In this document: piece by piece, positions 33,902 through 41,665 of the stretch
Position numbering within the stretch: the stretch's first letter is position 1
How the letters are laid out: each line of letters begins with the position of its first letter
Assembly (NCBI GenBank): GCA_028533045.1
Contig: JAQQAP010000019.1
Span: 1 to 64,000 of the forward strand
Length of the DNA stretch: 64,000 nt
Source: Spirochaetales bacterium
Lineage (GTDB): Bacteria; Spirochaetota; Spirochaetia; DSM-2461
Direction: 5' to 3'
Position numbers and translations under genes: made by a program
The notes under the pieces: model-generated
What the model saw: only the letters and a program-made list of their open reading frames with translations
The model's database searches: none
What the model was told of the DNA's origin: nothing

Positions 33902-35359
33902 TTGAAAAAGATTCTCTTTTTACTGGCCCTTTTAACGGCCTTTTTCTTCGCGTCCTGCAATGACGGTTCGGGCAGCTCCAGTAGCGACTCGTTTGACACA
34001 ACCGATAATGAACCGGTAAGCACAGACACGACTTCCTACGACAAGCCCTCCAGCTACGATACAACGGTCTCTTCCATCTCCGATCTTGAGTCGGCCCTCA
34101 TTGACGCCTCCTCGGGAGACGTGATTGCCCTTGCCGACGGGACTTACAGTGACGTAGACCTGGACATCAGCCAGGATGGCGTTATTATCGTGGCCGAAAC
34201 GAGCGGTTCCGTTTTTATTGAAGGAACTTCGGCCATAGAGCTTTCCGGTGACGATATTATTCTTGAGGGTTTTACCTTCCAGAACGGTTATCCCGCCGAT
34301 ACGAAGGGGGCCATTATCATTAGCGGGAACAATAACCGAGTGACCAACTGTAAAATTGACTCCTTCAACGATGACGATGTGGACACCTCCTACAAGTGGG
34401 TTTCCTTTGATAACGACGCCACCTACGGGGAAGTGGATCACTGTACCTTCACCGGTAAAGCAACCGAAGGGGCTCTCATGGTTGTTTGGCGGGACAGCAC
34501 CTCCGCCCAGTATCACCATATTTACCGGAACATCTTCTCCGACCACCAGTATGTGGCAGCGGAAGATATAGACAGCGACAGCAACGGCTGGGAAGCGATC
34601 CGCATCGGCACCAGTACCTATTCCCAGTCCGACTCATACACCACGGTAGAGTACAACTACTTCTACGACTGTAACGGGGAGATCGAAATCATCTCCAACA
34701 AATCGGGAAACAACACCTACCAGTACAACACCTTCGAGTCCGGCTCGGGCCTTCTGACCCTGCGCCACGGAACCGACTGTACGGTGGACAGCAACTACTT
34801 CCTCATAGACAACACCTCCGGCGGAGGCATCCGCGTGATAGACGAAGGGCACACCATTACGAACAACTACATCGAGGGAGCCTACTCCACCAGCAACTCC
34901 CGGGGCGGCATCTGCCTAAGCTCCAGCCAGTCCGACCCGGCCCTTTCCGGCTACTGGGAAGTGAGCGACGTAACCGTCTCCAATAACACCATCATCAACT
35001 CCAAGCAGAGCCTCCACTACGGCTCCAGCGAGAAGGACAACCCGCCCGCCTCGGCCACCATCGAGAACAACCTGATTCGGAACAACATCGACGGCGACGG
35101 GGACTACGATTTTGTTCGGGTTTCCACCAATGATGATGGAGATGATCTTAACATCACCGACCCCACCTACTCGAACAACTACTTCTACGGCTCCTCCGAC
35201 CTGGGATTCTCCCCCACCCCCTCGGGAATCAACCTGACAGAAATCGACCTAACCCTAAACGGCAACGGCCAGTACTACGTTACGGACACCGACCTCAATG
35301 TAGGCGCTCCGGAACTGGAAAAGCTCGATGCCGACAGCGACGTGGGGTGTGATTTCTAG
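33902..35359 (+). CDS. Polysaccharide lyase family 6-like lipoprotein (alginate/chondroitin lyase)
   Basis: The 485-residue product is a lipoprotein (Cys19 in FFFASC) with a Ser/Asp/Thr-rich linker to residue 55, then a right-handed parallel beta-helix. PL6 features are visible: DVIALADGTYSDVDL, ALMVVWRDSTSAQYHHIYRNIFSDH, and the segment GEIEIISNKSGNNTYQYNTF...LLTLRHG, which supplies the family's catalytic Lys (K267) and Arg (R288). PL6 enzymes cleave alginate or chondroitin by beta-elimination, here at the cell surface or periplasm. Start is TTG at 33902 behind GAGGT. The linker resembles those of the metallophosphoesterase downstream. Confidence 0.85.
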   Translation: MKKILFLLALLTAFFFASCNDGSGSSSSDSFDTTDNEPVSTDTTSYDKPSSYDTTVSSISDLESALIDASSGDVIALADGTYSDVDLDISQDGVIIVAETSGSVFIEGTSAIELSGDDIILEGFTFQNGYPADTKGAIIISGNNNRVTNCKIDSFNDDDVDTSYKWVSFDNDATYGEVDHCTFTGKATEGALMVVWRDSTSAQYHHIYRNIFSDHQYVAAEDIDSDSNGWEAIRIGTSTYSQSDSYTTVEYNYFYDCNGEIEIISNKSGNNTYQYNTFESGSGLLTLRHGTDCTVDSNYFLIDNTSGGGIRVIDEGHTITNNYIEGAYSTSNSRGGICLSSSQSDPALSGYWEVSDVTVSNNTIINSKQSLHYGSSEKDNPPASATIENNLIRNNIDGDGDYDFVRVSTNDDGDDLNITDPTYSNNYFYGSSDLGFSPTPSGINLTEIDLTLNGNGQYYVTDTDLNVGAPELEKLDADSDVGCDF

Positions 35360-35371
35360 TCAGCCTCTCCT

Positions 35372-35413
35372 CATAAAGTCTTAACATTGCCTCGCCATAG
35401 TTAAGACTTTATG
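35372..35413 (+). promoter_or_regulatory. Perfect 14-base inverted repeat sequestering the yibE-like start codon
   Basis: CATAAAGTCTTAAC (35372-35385) and GTTAAGACTTTATG (35400-35413) are exact complements around a 14-base loop. The right arm ends with the ATG of the YibE/F gene, so the folded RNA would bury the start. No T-run follows, so it is not a simple terminator of the upstream lyase gene. Confidence 0.6.
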
Positions 35414-36586
35414 AATAGAACAAAACACCCCCTCCTTATAACAGCCCTTATTCTCCTTTTCACCACCGGCCTTATATTCCTGGCCAACAGCCTTCCCTAC
35501 AATCCCTACTCAACGGGAATGGTGGGGGCGGTACTCAATTACGAGCGGGCCCGAATTGTTCGGGTGGAAGAGGAGAAAATAAACCCAAGCAAGCAGGGGC
35601 AGGACCTTCTTGTGGGATCACAAAGTCTTGTAGTGGAACTGCTCAGCGGCGGGCACAAGGGCGAAGTGGTTGAGGCCAGTAACAAACTGACCCCCTACAA
35701 CAGTGTTCGCGGTAAGGAGGGACAGAGGCTCATCGTCATCGTAGACGAGATCACCAAAGGGAAAAACACAGGGCGCTTCAAAGTAAGGGTTTACAACTTT
35801 TACCGGAGCCCCTTTATTTACCTGATGGGCCTTCTTTTCTTTATCTCCCTAATTCTCGTGGGAGGAAAGAAGGGGTTCATGTCCGCCCTGGGGCTCATCT
35901 ATACCTTCCTTTGCGTCTTTACCATCTTTCTTCCCCTTGTTCTTAGGGGCTACTCTCCCGTCCTGGCGGCCATCCTTCTGGTCACCATAGTCTCCACAGT
36001 CAGCCTGATTCTTCTTAACGGAGTAAGCAGGAAAAGTCTCTGCTCCATCCTGGGAACCGTATCGGGTGTATGTCTATCCGGGGGAATTCTTAAACTATTC
36101 GGCTCGCTCATCCATGTTTCCGGTTACAATACGAACGATACGGAAGCCCTTCTGCTCATTAGCCAAAAAACCGGCCTGAACGTTAAGGAACTGGTTTTCT
36201 CAGGGATTCTGATTGCCTCACTGGGGGCAATTATGGATATAGCCATGTCTGTGGTCTCCTCCGTATACGAAGTAAAAAAACACAAACCCGAATCCACCGG
36301 GGCGGAACTGTTTAAAACGGGTATGAATGTGGGTAAGGATGTGATTGGTACCATGTCCAATACACTCATTCTGGTATTTACGGGAACCTCCCTCAACCTT
36401 CTTATAATTCTCTACTCCTACTCCATACAGTACAATCAGTATATGAACATGAACAGGACAGCCATAGAAATACTGCAGGCCCTCTCCGGTAGTCTGGCCC
36501 TGGTGCTCACCGTTCCCATTACAGCCCTCCTGGCATCGCGCTTACTAAAAGGAAACAGGGTTCACGAAACAGTCACCCGTTCATAA
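35411..36586 (+). CDS. YibE/F-like membrane protein
   Basis: The 391-residue protein has an N-terminal membrane helix, an extracytoplasmic beta-rich region of about 100 residues (EYNY..RIVRVEEEKINPSKQGQDLLVGSQSLVVELLSGGHKGEV), then seven helices with the family motif GAIMDIAMSVVSSVYEVKK (near residue 275). This is the YibE/F family, inner-membrane proteins of unknown transport role. ATG at 35411 is held within a perfect hairpin and has no clear ribosome site, so translation may depend on RNA unfolding or coupling. Confidence 0.82.
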   Translation: MNRTKHPLLITALILLFTTGLIFLANSLPYNPYSTGMVGAVLNYERARIVRVEEEKINPSKQGQDLLVGSQSLVVELLSGGHKGEVVEASNKLTPYNSVRGKEGQRLIVIVDEITKGKNTGRFKVRVYNFYRSPFIYLMGLLFFISLILVGGKKGFMSALGLIYTFLCVFTIFLPLVLRGYSPVLAAILLVTIVSTVSLILLNGVSRKSLCSILGTVSGVCLSGGILKLFGSLIHVSGYNTNDTEALLLISQKTGLNVKELVFSGILIASLGAIMDIAMSVVSSVYEVKKHKPESTGAELFKTGMNVGKDVIGTMSNTLILVFTGTSLNLLIILYSYSIQYNQYMNMNRTAIEILQALSGSLALVLTVPITALLASRLLKGNRVHETVTRS

Positions 36587-36653
36587 CTGATTATCAATCA
36601 TTTTTACACAAAAAGAACAAATCCCTTAAGCGGCCCTTACGGTCATCTCACAA

Positions 36654-36665
36654 TAATGATCATTA
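36654..36665. promoter_or_regulatory. 12-base perfect palindrome before the metallophosphoesterase gene
   Basis: TAATGATCATTA lies 22 bases before the ATG. Its core AATGATCATT is identical to the palindrome in the tetR promoter at 6142-6151, so a shared regulator is possible. Confidence 0.35.
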
Positions 36666-36687
36666 AATCAAGTTAAAGGGTTTCAAA

Positions 36688-38385
36688 ATGAAAAGTCTAA
36701 AAAAAATTATTCTCACCTTTTGCTGCTTAGCCTTAAGCGGCATCCTATTTTTTAGTTGCGACGACGCCTCGGGGAACAGCGGCGAAGACAGCCTGTCCAG
36801 CAGCAAGTCTATCACATCCTTCGGTTTTGCCAGCGAAGAGGCGGACGGAACGGTTAGCACCGCCGACCTTACCGTATGCGTAACCATTCCTTCCGATTCG
36901 GACAAAAGCCTCCTCACTCCTACCATTGTACACACCGGAGTCAGCATCAGTCCCGCATCGGGAACGGAGCAGGACTTTACCGAAAGCGTCACCTACACGG
37001 TTACCGCAGAAGACGGAACGACAGCGGAATACCTGGTCACCGTAGCTTTGGCCGACGAAGCGGATGAAGCGGACATCCTGGACCTGACCATGCAGCTGGG
37101 CGAAGACGAGTCTTCCATGAACTTCTGCTGGTTTTCAAACGATACGGACGCCACGAGCGCCGTCGTTCAGATTGCCCCCAAATCAGCTATGACCGGCTTT
37201 TCCTTCCCCTCAAGCACGGCGGACAGCTTTAGCGGTACAGTGGTAACCGTTGAAATCTCCGAAGAAGAGGAGAGCTCCGATCCCCCGCCCCGCTCCGATG
37301 ACACAACAGAGGAAACAACGGAAGAAACAGACGACACCTCTGACGATGATAGCGATGAAACGGAAACCTACCTCTCCTGCGAAGTCTCAGCGACCGGTCT
37401 TTCCGCCGGCACCGAGTACGTTTACCGCATAGGAGACGGAACGGTCTTTAGCGATATGTACAGCTTTACCACGGGAAATACGGACAGCTTTAGCTTCATC
37501 CTCGTGGGAGACCCCCAAATCGGCTCGGACGACGTAGATACGGACCAGGCCGGCTGGGAAGCCACTGTAACCGCAGCCGACACCAATACGGCCCCGGACT
37601 TTATCCTGAGCATGGGCGACCAGGTCAACACCTCCACCTCCGAAGAGGAGTACGCCGCCTTTTTCGCTGCGGAAGAACTCTCCTCCCTCCCCTTCGTCAG
37701 CTGCATTGGTAACCACGACACGGACGAACTCTACGACCACCACTTCAACACCCCCAACGAATCGGAAGATTACGGGGTGACCGAAGACGTGGGCGGAGAC
37801 TACTGGTTCACCTACGGAAACGCCCTGTTCATGGTACTTAACTCTAACAACACCAGCACGACGACCCACGACTACTTCATGGATGAAGCCATCACCGCCG
37901 CCGGAGACGATATTACCTGGAAGTTCGTTATCTTCCATCACTCCATCTACAGCACCGCCAGCCATGCGGAAGATACGGATATTCTGGAAAGAAGAGAGTA
38001 CCTGGGGGACAGCCTTGACACCTACGACATCGACGTAGCCTTCATGGGACACGATCACGTATACTGCCGGAGCTACCATATGATAAACGAAGAAGCCCAG
38101 GATACAACCACCACAACCATTGACGGCGTGGATTATGTAGAAGATCCTGAGGGAACACTCTACCTAACCCTCAACTCCTCCTCGGGCAGTAAATACTACG
38201 ACATCATGGACGACAGCGAATGGACCGGAGACTACACCTACCGGGCCTTCTACGACCAGTCCTACGAAGCCAACTACTCCCACGTAGAACTGACCGACAC
38301 CACCTTCACGGTGACCACCTACGCCTCCGACGACAACTCAGTAGTAGATACCTATTCCATCTACAAGTCGGGAAGCGATTCTTAA
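36688..38385 (+). CDS. Secreted metallophosphoesterase lipoprotein
   Basis: The 565-residue product has a lipoprotein signal (LFFSC, Cys20), a bacterial Ig-like domain (residues about 30-115), a fibronectin-like purple-acid-phosphatase N-domain (residues about 125-265) interrupted by an E/T/D-rich insert, and a calcineurin-like phosphoesterase domain. Metal-binding motifs in order: LVGDPQIG, SMGDQVN, CIGNHD, IFHHSI and MGHDHVY. It should hydrolyse phosphomono- or diesters outside the cytoplasm and may supply phosphate. AAAGGG precedes the ATG. Its position shortly after PL6 and YibE genes is not clearly functional. Confidence 0.88.
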   Translation: MKSLKKIILTFCCLALSGILFFSCDDASGNSGEDSLSSSKSITSFGFASEEADGTVSTADLTVCVTIPSDSDKSLLTPTIVHTGVSISPASGTEQDFTESVTYTVTAEDGTTAEYLVTVALADEADEADILDLTMQLGEDESSMNFCWFSNDTDATSAVVQIAPKSAMTGFSFPSSTADSFSGTVVTVEISEEEESSDPPPRSDDTTEETTEETDDTSDDDSDETETYLSCEVSATGLSAGTEYVYRIGDGTVFSDMYSFTTGNTDSFSFILVGDPQIGSDDVDTDQAGWEATVTAADTNTAPDFILSMGDQVNTSTSEEEYAAFFAAEELSSLPFVSCIGNHDTDELYDHHFNTPNESEDYGVTEDVGGDYWFTYGNALFMVLNSNNTSTTTHDYFMDEAITAAGDDITWKFVIFHHSIYSTASHAEDTDILERREYLGDSLDTYDIDVAFMGHDHVYCRSYHMINEEAQDTTTTTIDGVDYVEDPEGTLYLTLNSSSGSKYYDIMDDSEWTGDYTYRAFYDQSYEANYSHVELTDTTFTVTTYASDDNSVVDTYSIYKSGSDS

Positions 38386-38416
38386 GGATCGCCCCTGACA
38401 TCAAAGGAAAAAACGT

Positions 38417-38438
38417 CCGGCCCCGTCGCAGGGGCCGG
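38417..38438 (+). terminator. Strong hairpin after the metallophosphoesterase gene
   Basis: CCGGCCCC (38417-38424), loop GTCGCA, GGGGCCGG (38431-38438), then GCTTTCC. The stem is perfect over eight bases; the T-run is weak in this direction (a T6 run on the other strand). Confidence 0.5.
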
Positions 38439-38574
38439 GCTTTCCGCTCAAATGGCCTCTTCCCGGGGACTTTTCCGGCTCATTCCACTCCGCCGGGCCC
38501 CCGGGGGCCATAACCGCTCCAATCCCTTAGATAAGAAAATCCCCTTCAATCCCCCAATTCCCCGTCCCAAACTC

Positions 38575-38604
38575 TTGCATGTCCCCTCCCCCAGGGTTTA
38601 TCCT
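38575..38604 (+). promoter_or_regulatory. miaB promoter ending 8 bases before the ATG
   Basis: TTGCAT (38575-38580), an 18-base spacer, TATCCT (38599-38604), then eight bases to the ATG at 38613. No Shine-Dalgarno is present. Confidence 0.45.
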
Positions 38605-38612
38605 TGCACGTT

Positions 38613-39914
38613 ATGAAATTTTATATAGTTGTACTGGGATGCCAGATGAACCTTTCCGACGGGGAGAGGCTCAAATCGGTCCTTAAAGATATGGGAATGA
38701 CAGAGGCGGACCGGGAAGAGGACGCCAATCTTCTGGGAATGGTGGCCTGCTCGGTTCGGCAAAAGGCCATAGACAAGGTGCATACCCGCATTCACCTCTG
38801 GAAGAAGTGGCAGAAAGAAAAAAAGGTTATGACCTTCCTCACCGGCTGCGTCCTCCCCGAAGACAAGAAGAAATTCGTAAAGGATTTTGACCTGGTTTTT
38901 GACATCAAAGATGCGGGAACCCTGCCGGAACTGATAAGCGGCCACGGGGAAGTATCTCCCGCCACAGTCAACACCCGAGAACTCTGGCATGTGGACCCGG
39001 ACTACGCCTCCCGCTTTGAAGCGTTCATCCCCATCCAGAACGGCTGCAACAACTTTTGCACCTACTGCGCCGTCCCCTACACCCGGGGCCGGGAAGAGTC
39101 ACGCCCTTCCGCCGAGATAGAAGAGGAGTTTTCCGCCCTCGTAGAAAAAGGATACAAGGCGATTACCCTCCTGGGACAGAACGTCAACTCCTACGGTTCG
39201 GAACGGCGGAAAGAGGAGATCACCTTCCCCGAGCTAATGGACCGACTGGCCACAAAGGCTGACGAAGCGGAGGAGTCCCCCTGGATCTACTTTACGGCGC
39301 CCCACCCCAAGGATATGTCCGACGAATTGATTGAAGTCATGGCCCGGCACAAGTCGGCGGCCAAGCAAATCCACCTGCCCATCCAGTCCGGTGACGATAA
39401 AATCCTTAAGGAGATGAACCGCCGCTACACCGTAGACCACTACCGCCAGATAGTCACAAAAGTCCGCAAGGCCATGCCCGAAGCGACCTTGTTTACAGAT
39501 ATCATAGTCGGTTTCCCCGGCGAGACGGAGGAACAGTTCGAAAACACCGCCCGCATGATGGAGGAGTTCCAATTCAACATGGCCTTCATTGCCATGTACT
39601 CCCCCCGCCCCGGCGCGAAAAGTACCGAATGGCAGGACGATATACCCCAGGAAGTCAAAAAGGACCGCTTCCACCGGCTCTCGGAAATCATGCAAAAAAG
39701 CGCCGTGGCCTGGAATGAAGCCCTGGTGGGACAGGAAGTCACCGCCCTCGTCAGCGGCCGGTCCCGCAAGGGCGATAAATATGCCGGACGGACCGAAGGA
39801 ATGATAAGCATTCAGTTCGAATCGGAGCGGGAGGACCTAATCGGCCAATTCGTTAAGCTAAAAGTGACCGGAGTGCATGGGATTTCCTTGAGCGGAGAGA
39901 TAATAGAAAGCTGA
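38613..39914 (+). CDS. miaB: tRNA-2-methylthio-N6-dimethylallyladenosine synthase MiaB
   Basis: The 433-residue radical-SAM methylthiotransferase modifies isopentenyladenosine-37 of tRNAs reading UNN codons. It has the N-terminal domain opening VVLGCQMNLSDGERL (the CQMN form points to MiaB not RimO) with three further Cys for the auxiliary cluster (Cys in MVACSVR, LTGCVLP), the radical-SAM CNNFCTYC, and a C-terminal TRAM domain (SGRSRKGDKYAGRTEGMISI...GQFVKLKVTG). The ATG at 38613 is chosen; an upstream TTG is in the putative promoter. No ribosome site is visible. Confidence 0.93.
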   Translation: MKFYIVVLGCQMNLSDGERLKSVLKDMGMTEADREEDANLLGMVACSVRQKAIDKVHTRIHLWKKWQKEKKVMTFLTGCVLPEDKKKFVKDFDLVFDIKDAGTLPELISGHGEVSPATVNTRELWHVDPDYASRFEAFIPIQNGCNNFCTYCAVPYTRGREESRPSAEIEEEFSALVEKGYKAITLLGQNVNSYGSERRKEEITFPELMDRLATKADEAEESPWIYFTAPHPKDMSDELIEVMARHKSAAKQIHLPIQSGDDKILKEMNRRYTVDHYRQIVTKVRKAMPEATLFTDIIVGFPGETEEQFENTARMMEEFQFNMAFIAMYSPRPGAKSTEWQDDIPQEVKKDRFHRLSEIMQKSAVAWNEALVGQEVTALVSGRSRKGDKYAGRTEGMISIQFESEREDLIGQFVKLKVTGVHGISLSGEIIES

Positions 39915-39940
39915 AAGCGGAAAGGATAGGGTGGACATAA

Positions 39941-40888
39941 CTAGTAGGGTTGGAGTTCTATTCTCTCGTGGAATGTCCTGTACTCCTCCCCTACGGTGTA
40001 ATTTGTCTCTTTACCATTGCGAAAATCGATTATGCCGTAGATATTCAGCTTTTCATTTATCCGCTTAATACGCCTCTCCATCTCCTCCCTATCCATTTTC
40101 CAACCACTCGGATGAGCCCCGTCCAATACTTTGGCCGCAATATAAGGAGTCCAGGGAGACAGGATGTACTCCTGATAATCCCCTTCTTCAATAGCCCGGG
40201 GATTTCCCCTGTTCGGAACCAGGCAGTACCAGGCAAAATCTTGCCGGCCGTAGAAATAGTGCCCCTTGTCTGGTAACCAGACCGTGATAGGATCCCGCTC
40301 AAGAGTCACCTCCAGGATATATTCAAAATATTCTCTGGCCTGCTTTTGGGTAATGAGGGAAGCCCCCTGGGAGACAGGAGAACCAAAGGAGTATTCATAA
40401 ACACCCGGCGCATACCCACTCTCTTTCTCATAAAAGGAATAACGGCAAAGGCTGACTTTCCCATATACCGGGTGGGCTGCAATAATGAGATAGGAACAGG
40501 ACTTTTGAAAGAACTCATAATCAATATACTTAAAGAAGAGAAGGGGCTCTTCAATTCTTACCCTTTCAAGAAATTCTTTGCCAAACGCTTTATAGACCAT
40601 GCTTTCGGTGCAAAAAGGATTCTTTGTGTAATCTTCCAGCACATCAATGACAATATCCTTCAAAGCTTCCGCAGGAGATGGAACTCCCGGAACAGGCGCA
40701 TTCATACTTATTTGACTGTCCCGGGCCATATAGGGCTCCATAAGAACAGCAAATTCCTCCAAAGAAACCTCTTCCAGTCCATGAGAAATCGTAACCCCTT
40801 CCGGCTCCGACTCAACAGGGATGTCTCCTTCTTTTGTCATACAGCTAGACAGTAAGAATAGAATAAAAAGAAAGGGAACAATTTTCAT
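39941..40888 (-). CDS. Lipoprotein of unknown function
   Basis: The 315-residue product has a lipoprotein signal with lipobox LLSSC (Cys14) and a mature chain with no family I recognise. Visible features are a conserved-looking aromatic stretch (FFKYIDYEFFQKSCSYLIIAAHPVYGKVSLCRYSFYEK) and a C-terminal half rich in Tyr, Trp and Arg (LPDKGHYFYGRQDFAWYCLVPNRGNPRAIEEGDY). A consensus AAGGAGGTGTCC precedes the ATG at 40888, so the 18-codon upstream extension is discarded. A TATAAT lies about 30 bases upstream of the ATG. It is divergent from the DUF2202 gene. Confidence 0.75.
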   Translation of the reverse strand: MKIVPFLFILFLLSSCMTKEGDIPVESEPEGVTISHGLEEVSLEEFAVLMEPYMARDSQISMNAPVPGVPSPAEALKDIVIDVLEDYTKNPFCTESMVYKAFGKEFLERVRIEEPLLFFKYIDYEFFQKSCSYLIIAAHPVYGKVSLCRYSFYEKESGYAPGVYEYSFGSPVSQGASLITQKQAREYFEYILEVTLERDPITVWLPDKGHYFYGRQDFAWYCLVPNRGNPRAIEEGDYQEYILSPWTPYIAAKVLDGAHPSGWKMDREEMERRIKRINEKLNIYGIIDFRNGKETNYTVGEEYRTFHERIELQPY

Positions 40889-40923
40889 GGACACCTCCTT
40901 GGGAATATTTCTATTATACTCCC

Positions 40924-40973
40924 TATGGATTATTTTAAACACAAATCGTTCACATTTTGTTTATATGGATTAT
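40924..40973. repeat. Direct repeat TATGGATTAT in a divergent promoter region
   Basis: TATGGATTAT occurs at 40924-40933 and 40964-40973, exactly 40 bases apart (about four helical turns), between the lipoprotein and DUF2202 genes. A pair of regulator sites is possible. Confidence 0.3.
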
Positions 40974-41012
40974 CTAATATGAGAATATCTTAATTATCCG
41001 AGGAGATAAACC

Positions 41013-41591
41013 ATGAAGAAGACAATGATTTTAAGTGCGATTTTAATGATGACGGCTGCCGGACTTTTTGCCAATGACTATGGTGCCCGAGCGGCTCTGG
41101 AAGAAGAGACTTTTACCCTTGACGATATGCTCCTTTACGCTCTTCAGGATGAACATCTTGCCCTGGCCGAATACGAAGCGATTATGGCCGCCTACGATGT
41201 TACCCGCCCTTACAGCAATATAGCCAAGGCCGAAGAAACCCATATTGGCTATGTGGAAGAGCTGTATAAAGAACTGGACAAAAATATCCCTGCGGTTAGC
41301 ACGGAAGGTAAAACCATCCTGCCCGCTTCCCTTGAAGAAGCCGCCCGAATTGGGGTTCAAGCTGAACTGGATAACATAGCTATGTACGAAAAGTTTCTGG
41401 CCGGAGACCTGCCGGAAAACGTACGGGAAGTGTTTGTGGACCTGAAGGAATCTTCGGAAAAACACCTGAGTGCCTTTGAACGCCAGTTGGAACAGGGTTC
41501 CTTTGGCCAGGGAAAGGGCCGTGCCGAACTGGGCGAAGACTTTGAAGGAAGAGGCCGTAACCGAACCGACGACCATCACGATCACGAATAG
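41013..41591 (+). CDS. DUF2202 ferritin-like protein, exported
   Basis: The 192-residue product has a signal peptide (cleaved near residue 20, LFA-ND) and a four-helix ferritin-like bundle of the DUF2202 type, with repeated E/H segments: QDEHLALAEYEAIM, AEETHIGYVEELYKEL, QAELDNIAMYEKFL and SSEKHLSAFERQL. These resemble di-iron ligands. The C-terminus is a His/Asp tail (DDHHDHE), probably metal-binding. A periplasmic metal-handling or peroxide-related role is inferred, not shown. The ATG follows GAGGAGA. This is the second ferritin-like protein within 4 kb. Confidence 0.85.
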   Translation: MKKTMILSAILMMTAAGLFANDYGARAALEEETFTLDDMLLYALQDEHLALAEYEAIMAAYDVTRPYSNIAKAEETHIGYVEELYKELDKNIPAVSTEGKTILPASLEEAARIGVQAELDNIAMYEKFLAGDLPENVREVFVDLKESSEKHLSAFERQLEQGSFGQGKGRAELGEDFEGRGRNRTDDHHDHE

Positions 41592-41614
41592 TATTTTAGC
41601 AACATAACTAAAAG

Positions 41615-41644
41615 GGGGCTGTCCCGATTAACCGGGGCAGCCCC
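41615..41644 (-). terminator. Terminator of the solute-binding protein gene
   Basis: A 12-base-pair stem (one G-U) with a 6-base loop, between convergent genes. On the minus strand it is followed by CTTTTAG, a short T-run; on the plus strand TAAAAC follows, so the minus reading is better. Confidence 0.6.
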
Positions 41645-41665
41645 TAAAACTATTGAAGGACTCTA

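Noticed and set aside
38495-38530. Second GC-rich palindrome (GGGCCCCCGGGGGCC) after the phosphoesterase terminator
   Set aside because: No T-run and no gene end needs it; probably part of the C-rich spacer.
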